Source: Gnetum montanum (lineage: Eukaryota > Streptophyta > Gnetopsida > Gnetales > Gnetaceae). Taken from it: a stretch of DNA of 64,000 nt. A program made the position numbers and the translations under genes. Of the stretch, positions 48,890-59,709 are shown in pieces. Numbering within the stretch: the stretch's first letter is position 1; every line of letters begins with the position of its first letter. Location: contig MNCI01016585.1 of NCBI GenBank assembly GCA_015680685.1, positions 71,849 through 135,848 on the forward strand, read 5' to 3'. The notes beneath the pieces are model-generated. The model worked only from the letters and a program-made list of their open reading frames with translations, ran no database searches and had not been told where the DNA came from.

Positions 48890-49990
48890 AGAGAAATGGA
48901 ACCCTAAGTCAATAACCAGATGAATTCCCTTGATAATCAAATTAATGAGATCAAGGGTATTTAAGAAGAACTTCGACACTCAAACTAGGGGTTTGAGATA
49001 GAGATGAAAAATATGTTTGAGAAAATTAACAAATTATCCCATAGTTCAAAGGATAAATGGTTAGACATGCAAGAAAAGATGGATTCCTTTGCAAACTCCA
49101 TCAAATAATTAACTGACCATCTCCTTCAGCCCTCAAATCCTACCCACAGTCTACCTAGTGAATAACATTAAGATCAAGATCAACCTCCCCCTAAGGATCC
49201 ACACCAAACACAACCTCTACCTACTAGTGGATAAGATACCAAAATTCCTCTTATAAGCCATAGAATTGAAACCAAAGGTGAGGGATATGGGAACTGGCTT
49301 AATCCACCGAAAGAATCATTCATTAGTACAATGTCATGCTAAGAAAGTAAAATTAGATCATTATGGTGGAGCCCTTGGATCTAGTGCTAAGGGAAAGGAT
49401 TAGCTCAATACAATGAAAATTTACTTTGATATGTTGAATTTGTTAAGCCATGAACGTTTAGAAGTTATCTCTTTATATTTAAGAGGACTTGTAGAAACAT
49501 AGTAGAATGGACTAAGATCTCAAAGTTTGATTACAAATTGGATTAATTTTCATCAAGATTTTGAAAAAAAAATTGTTCCTGATTCTTTTCTCAATGAGCA
49601 CAAAATGGGATTTTATTTCTTAAGGCTAGGAAGGCAATCTATAGATGATTACTACAAGGAATTCTATAACCTTTCTTGGTATGTAAGTTACCAAGATGAG
49701 GGAGAATTAGCTTCAAAATTTATTTGAGGACTACATGCTCAACTACATCACCAAACATGAGCCCATAATTCTCAAACCATTGATGAAGCATATAGAATTG
49801 CCAAGGATTTCAAGGAATCAAATCAGATACAAGTTATCCTTTGAAAAACTACATTTCCACAAGAAATGGTAGAGGAGACACGAACCAAAAAATATCAATT
49901 AATATTAGGATGTTTCATTTGTTTCAAAGATCATTTCAAATGAGATTGCCCAAAATTTCGAGGAAACATACAAAGGACCAACCAAATCAA
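48890..49990 (+). pseudogene. Gypsy F gag remnant
   Basis: The N-terminal part (about 48900-49110) is polar and coiled-coil-like (NQMNSLDNQINEIKGI, EKINKLSHSSKDKWLDMQEK). The core lies at 49400-49800 (MKIYFDMLNLLSHE-like, WINFHQDFEKKIVPDSF, FLRLGRQSIDDYYKEFYNLS, IDEAYRIAKD), following the retrotransposon-gag domain order. A zinc knuckle follows at about 49905-49945 (CFICFKDHF, a stop, then DCPKFRG). Stops and a frameshift near 49840 break it. Gag would form the particle in which reverse transcription occurs. Confidence 0.75.
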
Positions 49991-50009
49991 AAATCAAAAA
50001 CCCAACACA

Positions 50010-51365
50010 AACATGAACAAAGAAAANCTTAAGGAATATAAAGATTTAGTATTTGGTGAAACTAGAGAACTACCTCCAAAAAGAACTATCAACCATGCCA
50101 TTGATATTTTTCCTAACACACAACCTGTTTTAAAAGCTCCTTATAGATTTTTTGCTTCTAAATTAAGACAATTAGAAGTACAAATAGAACAATTATTGGA
50201 AGAAGAAAAAATTAGACCTCATGTATCACCTTGGGGTGCACCAGTCTTATTCGTTAAAAAGAAAGATGGTACACTAATATTATGCATCGATTATAGAGCA
50301 TTGAATAATGTGAGGCTTAAAAATACTTATCCCTTGCCTAGGATCAATGATTTTTTTGATCAACTTACAGGTGCATATTATTTCTCAAAGATTGATTTAA
50401 AATCAGGTTATCACTAAATAAGGATTAAGGAAAAATATATTGATAAAACTACTTTTAGAACCAAATATTGGTTATAAAAATTTATTATGATGCTATTTGG
50501 ATTAAATAATGCACCTACAACATTCATGGCATTAATAAATAATATTTTTCATGAATATCTTGATCAATTTGTTGTAGTATTAATGGATGATATACTTATT
50601 TATTTTAAGTCAAGAGAAGCACATGTCAAACATTTGAAAATTACAATGGAAATTCCTAAAGAGCATCAACTAAAAGTTAAATTGAGTAAATGTGAATTCT
50701 TTAAGGAAGAAGTTTCATACTTAGGATATATAGTTTCCAAAAAGGATTACAAGTAGATCCAGTACAAATTAGTGCAATCTAGGATTGGTCTGAATTAAAA
50801 GATGTTACAATGGTCCTCTATTTCTTAGGTTTAACCAATTTTTATTGATATTTCATTAAAGATTATTCTACCTTGGTAGCCCCATTGATTGACCTTTTGT
50901 AGGATAAATGTGCATTCAAGTTTGATGAAAAATGCAGGGAATCTTTTCTTAGATTAAAGATGCTACTTACAAAAGCACCTATTTTGAGAATTTTGGATGA
51001 AGAATTACCATTTGAAGTATCCACGAATGCTTATGAAATAGGAATTAGTGTAGTTCTTTCACAAGAAGATAAACTAGTATGTTATGAATCTCATAATTTA
51101 TGAGGATCTGAGGTAAATTACTCAACCCATGATTTATAATTACTAGCAATTGTTCATGCTCTAAAATTTTGGAGACATTATCTTTGAAGAAAAAGGTTTG
51201 TACTAAAAATAGATCATAAAAGTTTAGAATTTTTCTAAAGATAGCCTATTTTGAATACTCATGAAAGGTAATGGATAGAACTATTGGCTAAATATGATTT
51301 TGAAATCAAATATATTCTCAATAGGAAAAATGTGGTAGCCAATGCCCTTAGTCGAATGTGAAATT
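50010..51365 (+). pseudogene. Gypsy F reverse transcriptase and RNase H remnant
   Basis: The open block 50013-50417 carries the RT fingers and palm start ([78 protein letters not shown]). After a stop, 50487-50756 adds FGLNNAPTTFMALINNIFHE and the catalytic VVVLMDDILIYF, then KCEFFKEEVSYLGYIVS. RNase H follows in broken frames to about 51350 (LRILDEELPFEVSTNA-like, SIHDLXLLAIVHALKFWRHY-like, NVVANALSRM). It begins right at the N (50026), where protease should be. Stops include TAA for Gln in GYHQ. Confidence 0.85.
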
Positions 51366-51367
51366 TA

Positions 51368-52620
51368 ATGATAGGTGTGGTAACAACCCCTATGGAAAAA
51401 GAAATTAAGAAAAAAATAAAAGAATACCCTTATTTTAAAAATATTTTAACCAATATTTCCTATGAGCCTCAATATCAACTTACCTCTAATGGTTTATTGA
51501 TGAAAGGAAAGAGAGTATGTATACCAAAAGGATATTGGAGATTCAGGTTGTTGTGTGAAGCACACAAAGTATCATACGTAGGACATCCAAGTTATATTGA
51601 GACCTATATGATAATTTAAAAATCTTATTTTTGGCCTAGAATGAAGAATGATGTGTCCTCATACATTAAAAATTGTCCAATGTGTCAAAGAATAAAAGCT
51701 AAATAGAGGAAACCTAGTGGATTATTACAACCTTTGGAAGTCCCAACCTGTAAATGGAAAGATATCACTATGGATTTCATTCTGGGATTGCCAATAACCA
51801 AAAAGGGAAATGACTCAATTTTCATAGTGGTTGATCATCTATCAAAGATGCCACATTTTAAAGCTTTGAAATATACAAACATAGTAGAAGAAGTAGCCCT
51901 AAAATGAATACATGAAGTATTTTGATTATATGGTTGTCCAAAATCTATCACTTTAGATAGAGATCCCAAGTTCATATCTAAATTCTGGAAAAATTTCTTC
52001 AGAGAACTTGGAACCCAATTGAAATTTAGCACAACTTATCACCCTGAAACTAATGGATAAACTAAACATGTAAATAGAATATTAGAAGATATCCTACGAA
52101 GATATGTTGAGAGTGGACCAAAAATGTGGGAGAATTATTTGCACCTAGCAATGTTTTCCTATAATAACAATTATCAAGGTTCTATACATAGAACACCAAT
52201 TGAAGTAATATATGGATGTAATTGTTGTACACCACTGACCTAGGTAGATCCAACCCTAAGAATGAAATGGAAGGAAGAAGAAATGAAAATAATGAAGAAC
52301 ATTGTCACAAGGGTTGAACAAAATTTACAAGATATCCAAGATAAATATAAAGGATATGCCAATCAACATCAACTTAAAAAAGAATTCCAAATAGAAGATC
52401 AAGTATTACTGAGAGTAAAACCTACCAAAAGTTCTCTTAAAATAGGAAAATATACTAAATTGGCACCTAGATTTTGTGGACCTTTTGAAATCTCTAAAAT
52501 AATTAGCAAAGTATCATATTAACTGAATCTTCTAACAACCTTAAAAATTCATCCAGATTTTCATGTGAGCTTGCTAAAGAAATTTCCTGAAAATGATGTA
52601 ACATATGTGTTAGATTAGAA
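51368..52620 (+). pseudogene. Gypsy F integrase remnant
   Basis: The N-terminal zinc domain is visible (CEAHKVSYVGHPSYIET, SYIKNCPMCQRIK, 51555-51705). Core: first Asp in ITMDFILGLP (about 51765), second in LDRDPKFISKFW (about 51955), and HPETNG, stop, TKHVNRILED (about 52040-52085), where the catalytic Glu of the usual TE(R/H)VNR is Lys. The C-terminal part 52262-52620 holds EFQIEDQVLLRVKPTKSSLK, KLAPRFCGPFEI and IHPDFHVSLLKKF. Catalytic loss plus stops make it dead. Confidence 0.85.
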
Positions 52621-52639
52621 TACTTTGCCATTATAATCC

Positions 52640-52815
52640 AATGTTAGCTTTGAAGTTAAACCCATTTCTATTAAGATCAAACAAACCACGAAATTACAAA
52701 ATAAAACTATCAATGAAGTACTTGTTCAATGGTCAAATTGTGATCAACAAACTTGGGAAAATAGGAAGGCTATTTTAAATACTTACTTCTAACTTTTTGA
52801 GCATCATGATATTGA
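52640..52815 (+). pseudogene. Gypsy F C-terminal chromodomain remnant
   Basis: The frame reads VKPISIKIKQTTKLQNKTIN, then EVLVQWSNCDQQTWENRKAI and LFEHHDIE. This is the chromodomain pattern IL--R--KLRNK-I-EVLV-W----EE-TWE. It would bind chromatin marks to guide insertion. It sits directly after integrase, as in other chromoviruses. Confidence 0.75.
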
Positions 52816-52989
52816 ATAATAAACTATATTTTTTATGGATATAATAAATTATGTTTTATAATTTATAATATTCTATTTGTATAGATGATAATGAGGAAAA
52901 TAAAGGAACTAAAGTTGAGGAGCATAACAATGAAGCAACAACTAAGTAGCTGGATGTAGAGAACATGCTCGAGGATAAGCTAGATGCCT

Positions 52990-53001
52990 AAGGGGGTAGA
53001 T
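52990..53001 (+). other. Polypurine tract of gypsy F
   Basis: AAGGGGGTAGAT directly precedes the 3' LTR start TGTAATTTCCC. Confidence 0.75.
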
Positions 53002-53512
53002 TGTAATTTCCCATGCCTTGTTAAGGGTGGAAGAAATTGTAAACAATGTAATTAACTTTAAAATGAAGGGGCACCTTGTTATGAGAAGTTACAATTATTC
53101 ATGTATCCCTTGGGAAAGGGTTGAACCTATGCCATTTAAGGTTGGGGTTAGAGGTCATGCTAGGCATGAAGTTGTGGAGTTGAAAAAGGCAAGTAACAAG
53201 AGCTAGCTAAAGTAGGATAGGAAGGGACTGATCACCCCTTTGGCAAGATAGCCTAACCATGGTGGCAGTGCTGGATTGCCTTTAAGGCTTAAGTGGCATA
53301 GGAAGACAACCTAAAGCGCATCACAATGTTCTCTTCTCTTAATAATTTTTTTTTCATTTTTCCTTGTTTCATTCTTTAGTACCAATTATTTATTTACCAA
53401 TTAATTAATTTATTAAATATTTATAATATTTCAAAAATATTATTTAAGAAAATAATGAGTGCAATAAATTAAGTGATCATATTTTTGCAACATCTAGGAA
53501 TGGAATGTCGCA
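53002..53512 (+). repeat. Gypsy F 3' LTR
   Basis: It begins TGTAATTTCCC and ends GAATGTCGCA, followed by target duplication CCTTC. It is 511 bp, longer than the 5' LTR by an internal segment of about 169 bp. Confidence 0.9.
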
Positions 53513-53517
53513 CCTTC

Positions 53518-54170
53518 TACAATTCTCCACAGAAATCACATGGCATGTTACTTCACAAGTATTTAATCTTGAAAAATACTTGTTCTCAAATCATTACAAT
53601 TTTATATTACTTAGAGGTCCACATATTAATTATGGATCGGTATGTAAGATAGACAATAGTGAATAATCTTATCATGGAACAATCTTATTTAGTGGATCAC
53701 ATTTACTTGATGTATAAGTAGAGTTTATGATACTAACATGAATGTTCATTAAAACATATCATCCACACCTAAAACTAGTGGTGAATCTATAACAATATGT
53801 CATGTTACGTAGTAATGCATCATGTTACTGACTTTGTATCAATGCTCCTAGGACATGTAGTTAAGATTAAAAAATGATATGCTATTATAGAAAATATTTT
53901 GTGCACCTTCTAAACCTAGAAAATTGGTTTATTTGTTAAAACATTTACCCACACATTTAATAATTTTCTTAATGATATTATAAAAGTAATGATAAAAAGC
54001 CATAAAGATAAATCTTATCTCTCATGCAAATTCCACCCAATCCTATTAAAGTTTTAGAGAAGGTGAAGAAATCTATGAAGAGACCTTGCCTTATCAACAA
54101 CATGCTTGATTTCATCTGAGCAGTCTACCACCTTTAGGGAAAGACAAAGATATAAATAAGACCTTTCCTC
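53518..54170. other. Non-coding right flank of gypsy F
   Basis: AT-rich sequence with no recognised gene. It is the continuation of the DNA left of 42352 before F inserted. Confidence 0.45.
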
Positions 54171-54229
54171 TTAAAACATTTGAAGGTGTGCTAAATTTTA
54201 ACAACGCATCCATGGAACATTCTCCTAGA

Positions 54230-54625
54230 AAGGCCATATTTGATAACCCACCAAGACCTAGACCTATCATTAAAGCTTATATCAAAGAAAAAATTTATAG
54301 AAAATGATCAAGAAAGTTAAGATTAGGTCTTGATTTTCGTAATCTTAAGCATCGACAAATTGTTAAACAATGTCTTGACAGGAAGTATGTTGGTGAAGTC
54401 TTTAAGATAGGAGACCTAGTATCTGCTAAAGGTAGAACATTTGACCAAGCAAATCTCCAAGGTAAGTTTTCTCCTATGTGGTTATGCCCATTCTGAATTA
54501 AAGACATCATTAGCCCTAATGTGTACAAGGTTGGTGATTTGTAAGGATGTAGGTTACATAGAAATTTTAATGCATTTCATTTGAAGCATTTCTACTCAGG
54601 TGCCCCACGTGGACACCTTGTAGAT
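54230..54625 (+). pseudogene. Gypsy G integrase C-terminal remnant
   Basis: The frame reads PRPRPIIKAYIKEKIYRK, LRLGLDFRNLKHRQIVK, VFKIGDLVSAKGRTFDQANL, GKFSPMWLCPF, IKDIISPNVYKVGDL and FNAFHLKHFYS. This is the integrase C-terminal order of gypsy elements (GD-VL, GK--P-W-GPF-I, Y---D--G, N--HLK-Y). Only single stops interrupt it. The catalytic core upstream is not visible. Confidence 0.65.
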
Positions 54626-54639
54626 TCTTAGTTGCATGC

Positions 54640-55935
54640 TTTCTTCCTCTTCATCATGCATTTCATTTGTGTATAATTGTGTTTGCATATTTTCCTTGCA
54701 TTTCCATCATTTCTTTCTTATCATATTATTTTCATTTTTTGTTTTCACATGATTTTAATAATCATTATGGTCTTTTGAGTTACTAGGCGTTGGATCATTA
54801 GAACATCGTCTGAAAATAATGTGAGTATAATGCTTTATATAATATTTCCTAGTACTATTACCTAAAATCTCTTTTATACTATATATTTCAATAATGCTTT
54901 GATTCTTCCCATTCTTTTTCAAGGTTTTAGTTTCTATAGTTATGTTGGATTATGAAGAATGAGATTTGTGCTAACTTATCATGTAATCATCATGATCATG
55001 TGAGTGTAGGATAGATGGTGTTGGAGAATGGTTAGCCATAATCACTAGGTGACCTTGGAAAATCCCATTTTTCCTCTCATAAGCCCTAGCCCTCAAGTGT
55101 TATGATCCATGGTTACCTTGTGAACAATGGGGTGAAGTGTGTTCATCTTCACTTGAGAACCCTTAGCCACCTAGGAGACCTGCTATGATGCTATCAAATT
55201 GTAATTAAAGGCACATACATGAGGGTTGAATTGCATCATGGGAAAAGTTCCAAAAGGACTATGTTCATTGGTAGTGTAGCTGATTGGCCAGACTCATGTT
55301 GGAATTCCTACCTTAAGAATGAAGTATACCATGGGCAAAGTATCATCGGAAAGAAAGAAAAAAAGAAAGGGAATGAGGACCATGTTCTTTGGTAGTGTAA
55401 TAAGTTCTTTAGTGTGATGGGGTACAACAGCTTTCCTAACCCTAACCTCCATTTCCCCTTTTGAACCTATTTCACAAAATGAAAGGCAAATAATCCCTTT
55501 TCATCCATTTTCTTTCTCAATGTCAAAAAAAAAAGTTCCAAGAAAAAATCTGAAAGTTGTGGCTAGCCACAATCTAATGTGAGCCTATCCTCCTCATTAA
55601 GTTTAGTATGGATCATGTGCTCAAAGTAGTCCACATGCTATTTACTTTTACTTTGTGAGAAGATTGGGAAAGAAATCATTATATATTTTAATTATATACA
55701 GATATATGTAGTTAAAATAATAAATTATATATTTAGAGTTTAATTAAATAATATGATGTGGTTTGGGTGGCCCACATCTAGTTCTCTTCTGATTATATGG
55801 TTTTTTTTAATCATGTTTAGATCAATACAATTTACTTTTAAGTTTCCATTTGCTTGTTTTGTGACATTTGTGATTCCCTACCTATTGCATCATTTTAAAA
55901 TTTTTTGGCCTTGTTCCTTGCACTTGCATGCAATT
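54640..55935. other. Gypsy G 3' non-coding region
   Basis: No gene was found. Two related blocks contain TGTTCATTGGTAGTGTAG (about 55262) and TGTTCTTTGGTAGTGTAA (about 55384). Confidence 0.5.
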
Positions 55936-55953
55936 AAAAGTTTGGGGACTAAG

Positions 55954-57058
55954 TGTTGATGTCAACACTCCCATGCTCTCATGGGGCCATGATTATCAAC
56001 GTCTCTATTTCTCTCTCTTAATAACCACAACGAAAATCAAGCAAGTAGTGGTCATTTAAATTGTCGAGTGGTGGTCATTGATGGTGGCGGTTGTGGAAAT
56101 TAGTGGTAGACATTTTAGAAGTTATAGATATAGTGGGCACTTAAATTGAAGATTATGAGTAGTAATGGCCAGGTGGTCGTCATTCATGGTAGTGATTGCA
56201 GTCATTAGTGGTGTGGTCATTGCAGGAGAACATGGGCACCATTATTGGTTGGTCATAGTAGCTATAAAAGGGGGGCCTTCTCTCTTTTCCAAGGAGGGGG
56301 CTCTTTCTACCAATCTAGGGGGGCTCTTCCAATGAATCTAAGGGGCTCTTGCTATCAATTTTGAGGGGCAGATTCCTCTCCAGAGGTAGTAGTTTCCTCC
56401 TTTCTTTTCTTGTATTTTAGAGGCTTCTGGTTAATCTTTGAGGAGGGTCCAAGGCAAGAGTCGATGGCTCAAAATTAGATCTTTGCAGGTCTTCCCAGCA
56501 ATAGCAAGAGGGTTCTCTCTCTCTCTTCTTTCTTTCTGCAACAGTGCAGGCATTGTAGCCCACATGCACGATGCGAGACATGTGGTTTTCTTTGGGCCAG
56601 TAGCTTATCTCAGTGGTGCAAATGTGGGTGGATGATCTTCCTCTCTACAGTGGTGCACAAAAGGTGGTAGACAACGGTCAGCTTTGAGGATTGTAGTTGC
56701 TGCCCTATGTGGACTATGGTAGGTAGTCTCTCTTTCTCTCTTTCTCTCTATCTCTCCCTCTTTCATGGTGATCGTAGTCTTCTTGCCCAGCAATGGACAC
56801 CATCAATAGTCACAGACCAGCAATGTAAGCAAGACTAGGGAAAATCCATTTCTTTTAGTTACTCATTGTATTCAAGATAATTATTTAATTTAAATTCTAG
56901 ATTTTTTTTAGCTTATTATTTGTAAAAGGCCACGTAGCCCTCTCTAGCTAAGACTATTCTCAGGTTTCTGTACCCATACGGGAGGTGCCCTAGGCAATAG
57001 TCTCCTAAAACAAGTTTTCTTTCCCAGTGTTGGTGCAACCAAAATTTATGCATCAACA
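55954..57058 (+). repeat. Gypsy G 3' LTR
   Basis: It starts TGTTGATGTCAACA (itself an inverted repeat) right after a purine tract (TTTGGGGACTAAG) and ends TTTATGCATCAACA. A TATA box lies at 56263. Pyrimidine-rich tracts (TCTCTCTC) occur at 56510-56535 and 56725-56765. Confidence 0.8.
56263..56270 (+). promoter_or_regulatory. TATA box in gypsy G LTR
   Basis: TATAAAAG, about 310 bp into the LTR, followed by G- and CT-rich sequence typical of a transcription start region. Confidence 0.6.
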
Positions 57059-57059
57059 A

Positions 57060-57470
57060 TGTTTACGCTTAAAATTGGTCCTGCTCATTCTGCCAATTCA
57101 TTAAAAAGCATGGAAACATAAATATTAACTAAGTACATAGAATATAAATTGCATTAAGAGTAAATTTAATCTAAGTCAAAGTGCTACAATGAATAAGAAT
57201 CAATCTCAATCTTATTGTTGTAAATGGAATATGTCTAGGTACATTACCATTTGAATAAGATACCATACAACTAACTCAGATCCACATTGCAGGCACTCAC
57301 TAATTGTTCTCTAAGACTATGGAACAAAAATACAAGAGTTTGGCTACTCTATTGACAAAACTTCTTTCCAAACTGTGCATCCAAGCTGTATATTTATAGG
57401 CCAGCACGCATCCTATGATATCGAATATCTGACATTGCATATTGACCCTCGATATTAGGTATCTAATAGC
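57060..57470 (-). repeat. E-type LTR fragment
   Basis: It resembles the gypsy E LTR (about 9700-10050). Shared blocks are CTATGGAACAAAAATACAAG (E: CTATGGAATAAAATTACAAG), GCATCCAAGCTGTATATTTA (E: ACATCCAAGTATCTGTATTT) and CCAGCACGCATCC. A minus-strand TATA-like CCTATAAATA lies at 57391-57400, as in E. No internal region accompanies it, so it is a solo or truncated LTR. Confidence 0.65.
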
Positions 57471-58157
57471 AAGGCTAACAAAAATTAAGTCTTTATTCAA
57501 ATAGATGCAATGGCATGCGTTGAGGCATCTACATTGAGGCATCTACCTTGACATGGCTACGTTAATGCAACCAACCGATTCTTCATCACCACTAAATCTT
57601 AATTACTAATTGAAAGAGAAACTAGCCAAATATCTTATGCACAAGTGCATAAAAAGATGAATAATGGAACTTTTAATTTATTACAATTATACAAATATAT
57701 GTTTTATGTATGTACATTAAGTTATCTCAAATATCAGGGCTCCGATATCAAGGCTAACAAAAATTAACTCTTTATTCAAATAGATGCAATGGCATGCGTT
57801 AAGGCATCTACATTGAGGCATCTACCTTGACATGGCTATGTTAATGCAACCAACCGATTCTTCATCACCACTAAATCTTAGTTACTAATTGAAAGAGAAA
57901 CTAGCCAAATATCTTATGCACAAGTGCATAAAAAGATGAATAATGGAACTTTTAATTTATTACAATTATACAAATATATGTTTTATGTATGTACATTAAG
58001 TTATCTCAAATATCAGGGCTCCGATATCAAGGCTAACAAAAATTAACTCTTTATTCAAATAGATGCAATGGCATGCGTTAAGGCATCTACATTGAGGCAT
58101 CTACCTTGACATGGCTATGTTAATGCAACCAACCGATTCTTCATCACCACTAAATCT
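57471..58157. repeat. 279-bp tandem array, 2.5 copies
   Basis: Copies start AAGGCTAACAAAAATTAA at 57471, 57750 and 58029. The third stops at AAATCT before the N at 58158. Copies 2 and 3 are almost identical; copy 1 differs at a few bases. Each unit also contains the internal near-duplicate GAGGCATCTACATTGAGGCA. It is non-coding. Confidence 0.9.
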
Positions 58158-58385
58158 NGAAGTTAAGAAAAACGCTATTAGCATTAAAAGAGTTAAGTAC
58201 AAATCTAAAGTTCTAACCTTATTCCAAAAAAAAAAATTGGATTATCATAAGGAACATTCTTACTTTACTAGGCGATTGATGTGAGCATCTATTAAGCAAT
58301 TTCTTTTAAAAACTTTGATTAGATAGAGTGGCATTATCAAGTTTTCTAATACTAGTTAATATTATCTAGTAAACCAATATTATAA

Positions 58386-58470
58386 ATTTGAGATAACTTA
58401 ATGTACATACCTAAAACATATATTTTTATAATTATAATAAAATTAAAAGATACATTATTCACCTTTTCAT
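58386..58470 (-). repeat. Inverted copy of part of the 279-bp unit
   Basis: ATTTGAGATAACTTAATGTA at 58386 and the next 65 bp are the reverse complement of the unit's TACATTAAGTTATCTCAAAT region and adjoining sequence (for example 57661-57733), with about ten differences. It ends at the N at 58471. Confidence 0.8.
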
Positions 58471-58631
58471 NGCTAAGTATAATTAGCAATTGGTAATAAT
58501 TATACAATGCAAACATACATTAATAGTTTCGAATTCATTTACGTTAATTTGATGATTTACCAAAATAAATGGAAAATACATTTAAATGGACAAAAACATT
58601 CAAATGAGCCTATATTTCTAAGCCTCCTTTA

Positions 58632-59709
58632 GGGTAATAGTGCACAATAAGGGACACCACCAACATTGATTGAGGCTGACCAATTTTCACCGATTATCAA
58701 AGGTCATTTACATACCATTGTCCCATGGCCGTCCCAATTCTCTCTCTCGATTTAGACCCTAAAAATTATATTTTGGAAATTTTAGAAACTTTGAAAACTC
58801 ATAAAGTAAAATGAAAGTTAGCAAGGCAGTTATGTTTTAAATTTGTCATAAAATGAAATAAAGCAAATAAGGGTATCAATTAACAATTGACTGTCTTTGT
58901 AATAGCTGTGAATTTTATACATTTTTCACAATAAACTAAATTAAGCAATTAAGAGCATAGCTAGAACACCTCCTTATGTGTATGGTTGATCCTTGTGATT
59001 TTATTATTCTATCTTTTCTGTTTGCTATTTGCTCTAAAAGACAAACCCAAGATAACTTTTATTGATTTTGGAAACATTTGCATACAAAAAAATGTCATTT
59101 GAACTCTATAATGTACTAACTACATTCCAAAAATTAGTCGTACACATTTATTGAAAATAGATTGATGCAAAGTTGAAGTCTCTAAATATTTTTTTATGTG
59201 CAGATTAAGACAACTTGAAGTCTCTATATGTAATTTTTTGATATTCAAGTCAAGCTGTTTTAGGTAGTTGGGCAACTAAAAATGAGCTTTATTATGCTTA
59301 TAATTTTTTATTATTTTCATTAACAAAGCTAGATTCAATATGGGTGCCAATATGGGTGCCGTATGGTCATCGTTTTGGTTTATCCAAAATGTAATATAAT
59401 ATCTGCTAAATGTGTAGGAAAGTCATCCAATAATCATTTCATATTGTAATAAAATAGAAACATTCTTATTAATTTATTAAAATTAAACATAAATGAAAAG
59501 TTTTCAAAGTTTCTAAGAAGTTGCCAAAATACAATTTTCAGAATCTGAATGGAGAGAGAGAATCTGAACGGAGAGAGAGAATGAGGAGGACCATAAGAAA
59601 GATCCACGAAGCATGTATCATGATGGGATGTAAATGACATTTGAAAATCCGTAAAATTCGGTCAGTCTAGCTGAATGCCGGTGGCGTCCCCTGTTGTGCA
59701 CTGATACCC
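58632..59709. mobile_element. Terminal-inverted-repeat (foldback or MITE-like) element
   Basis: The left arm (58632 to about 58802) and the reverse complement of the right arm (about 59494-59709) align over some 170-215 bp. They open with GGGTAATAGTGCACAATAAG (left) and GGGTATCAGTGCACAACAGG (right). Further shared words are GGGACACCACC/GGGACGCCACC, GTCATTTACAT and AGAAACTTTGAAAAC. The 690-bp middle is AT-rich and codes for nothing I can see. The flanks are TTA (left) and TTT (right), which could be a decayed 3-bp target duplication as in Harbinger-type elements. A transposase is absent, so it is non-autonomous. Confidence 0.7.

Larger units (their letters stand above)
42357..53512 (+). mobile_element. 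Gypsy F: chromovirus with both LTRs and exact target duplication
   Basis: The LTRs are 42357-42698 and 53002-53512. A 5-bp target duplication CCTTC flanks it (42352-42356 and 53513-53517). Plus-strand order is LTR, tRNA-Met-type primer site, then about 6 kb of foreign sequence, gag, RT, RNase H, integrase, chromodomain, polypurine tract and LTR. The C-terminal chromodomain places it among the chromoviruses. Protease is missing at an N (50026). Stops are common (Gln and Arg codons changed to TAA or TGA), so it is inactive. Confidence 0.9.
54171..57058 (+). mobile_element. Gypsy G: 3' part with integrase end and complete 3' LTR
   Basis: An integrase C-terminal remnant is followed by about 1.3 kb of non-coding 3' region, a polypurine tract and a full LTR (55954-57058). 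No 5' LTR, gag or RT is in the window. The LTR ends are perfect 8-bp inverted repeats, TGTTGATG and CATCAACA. Confidence 0.7.
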
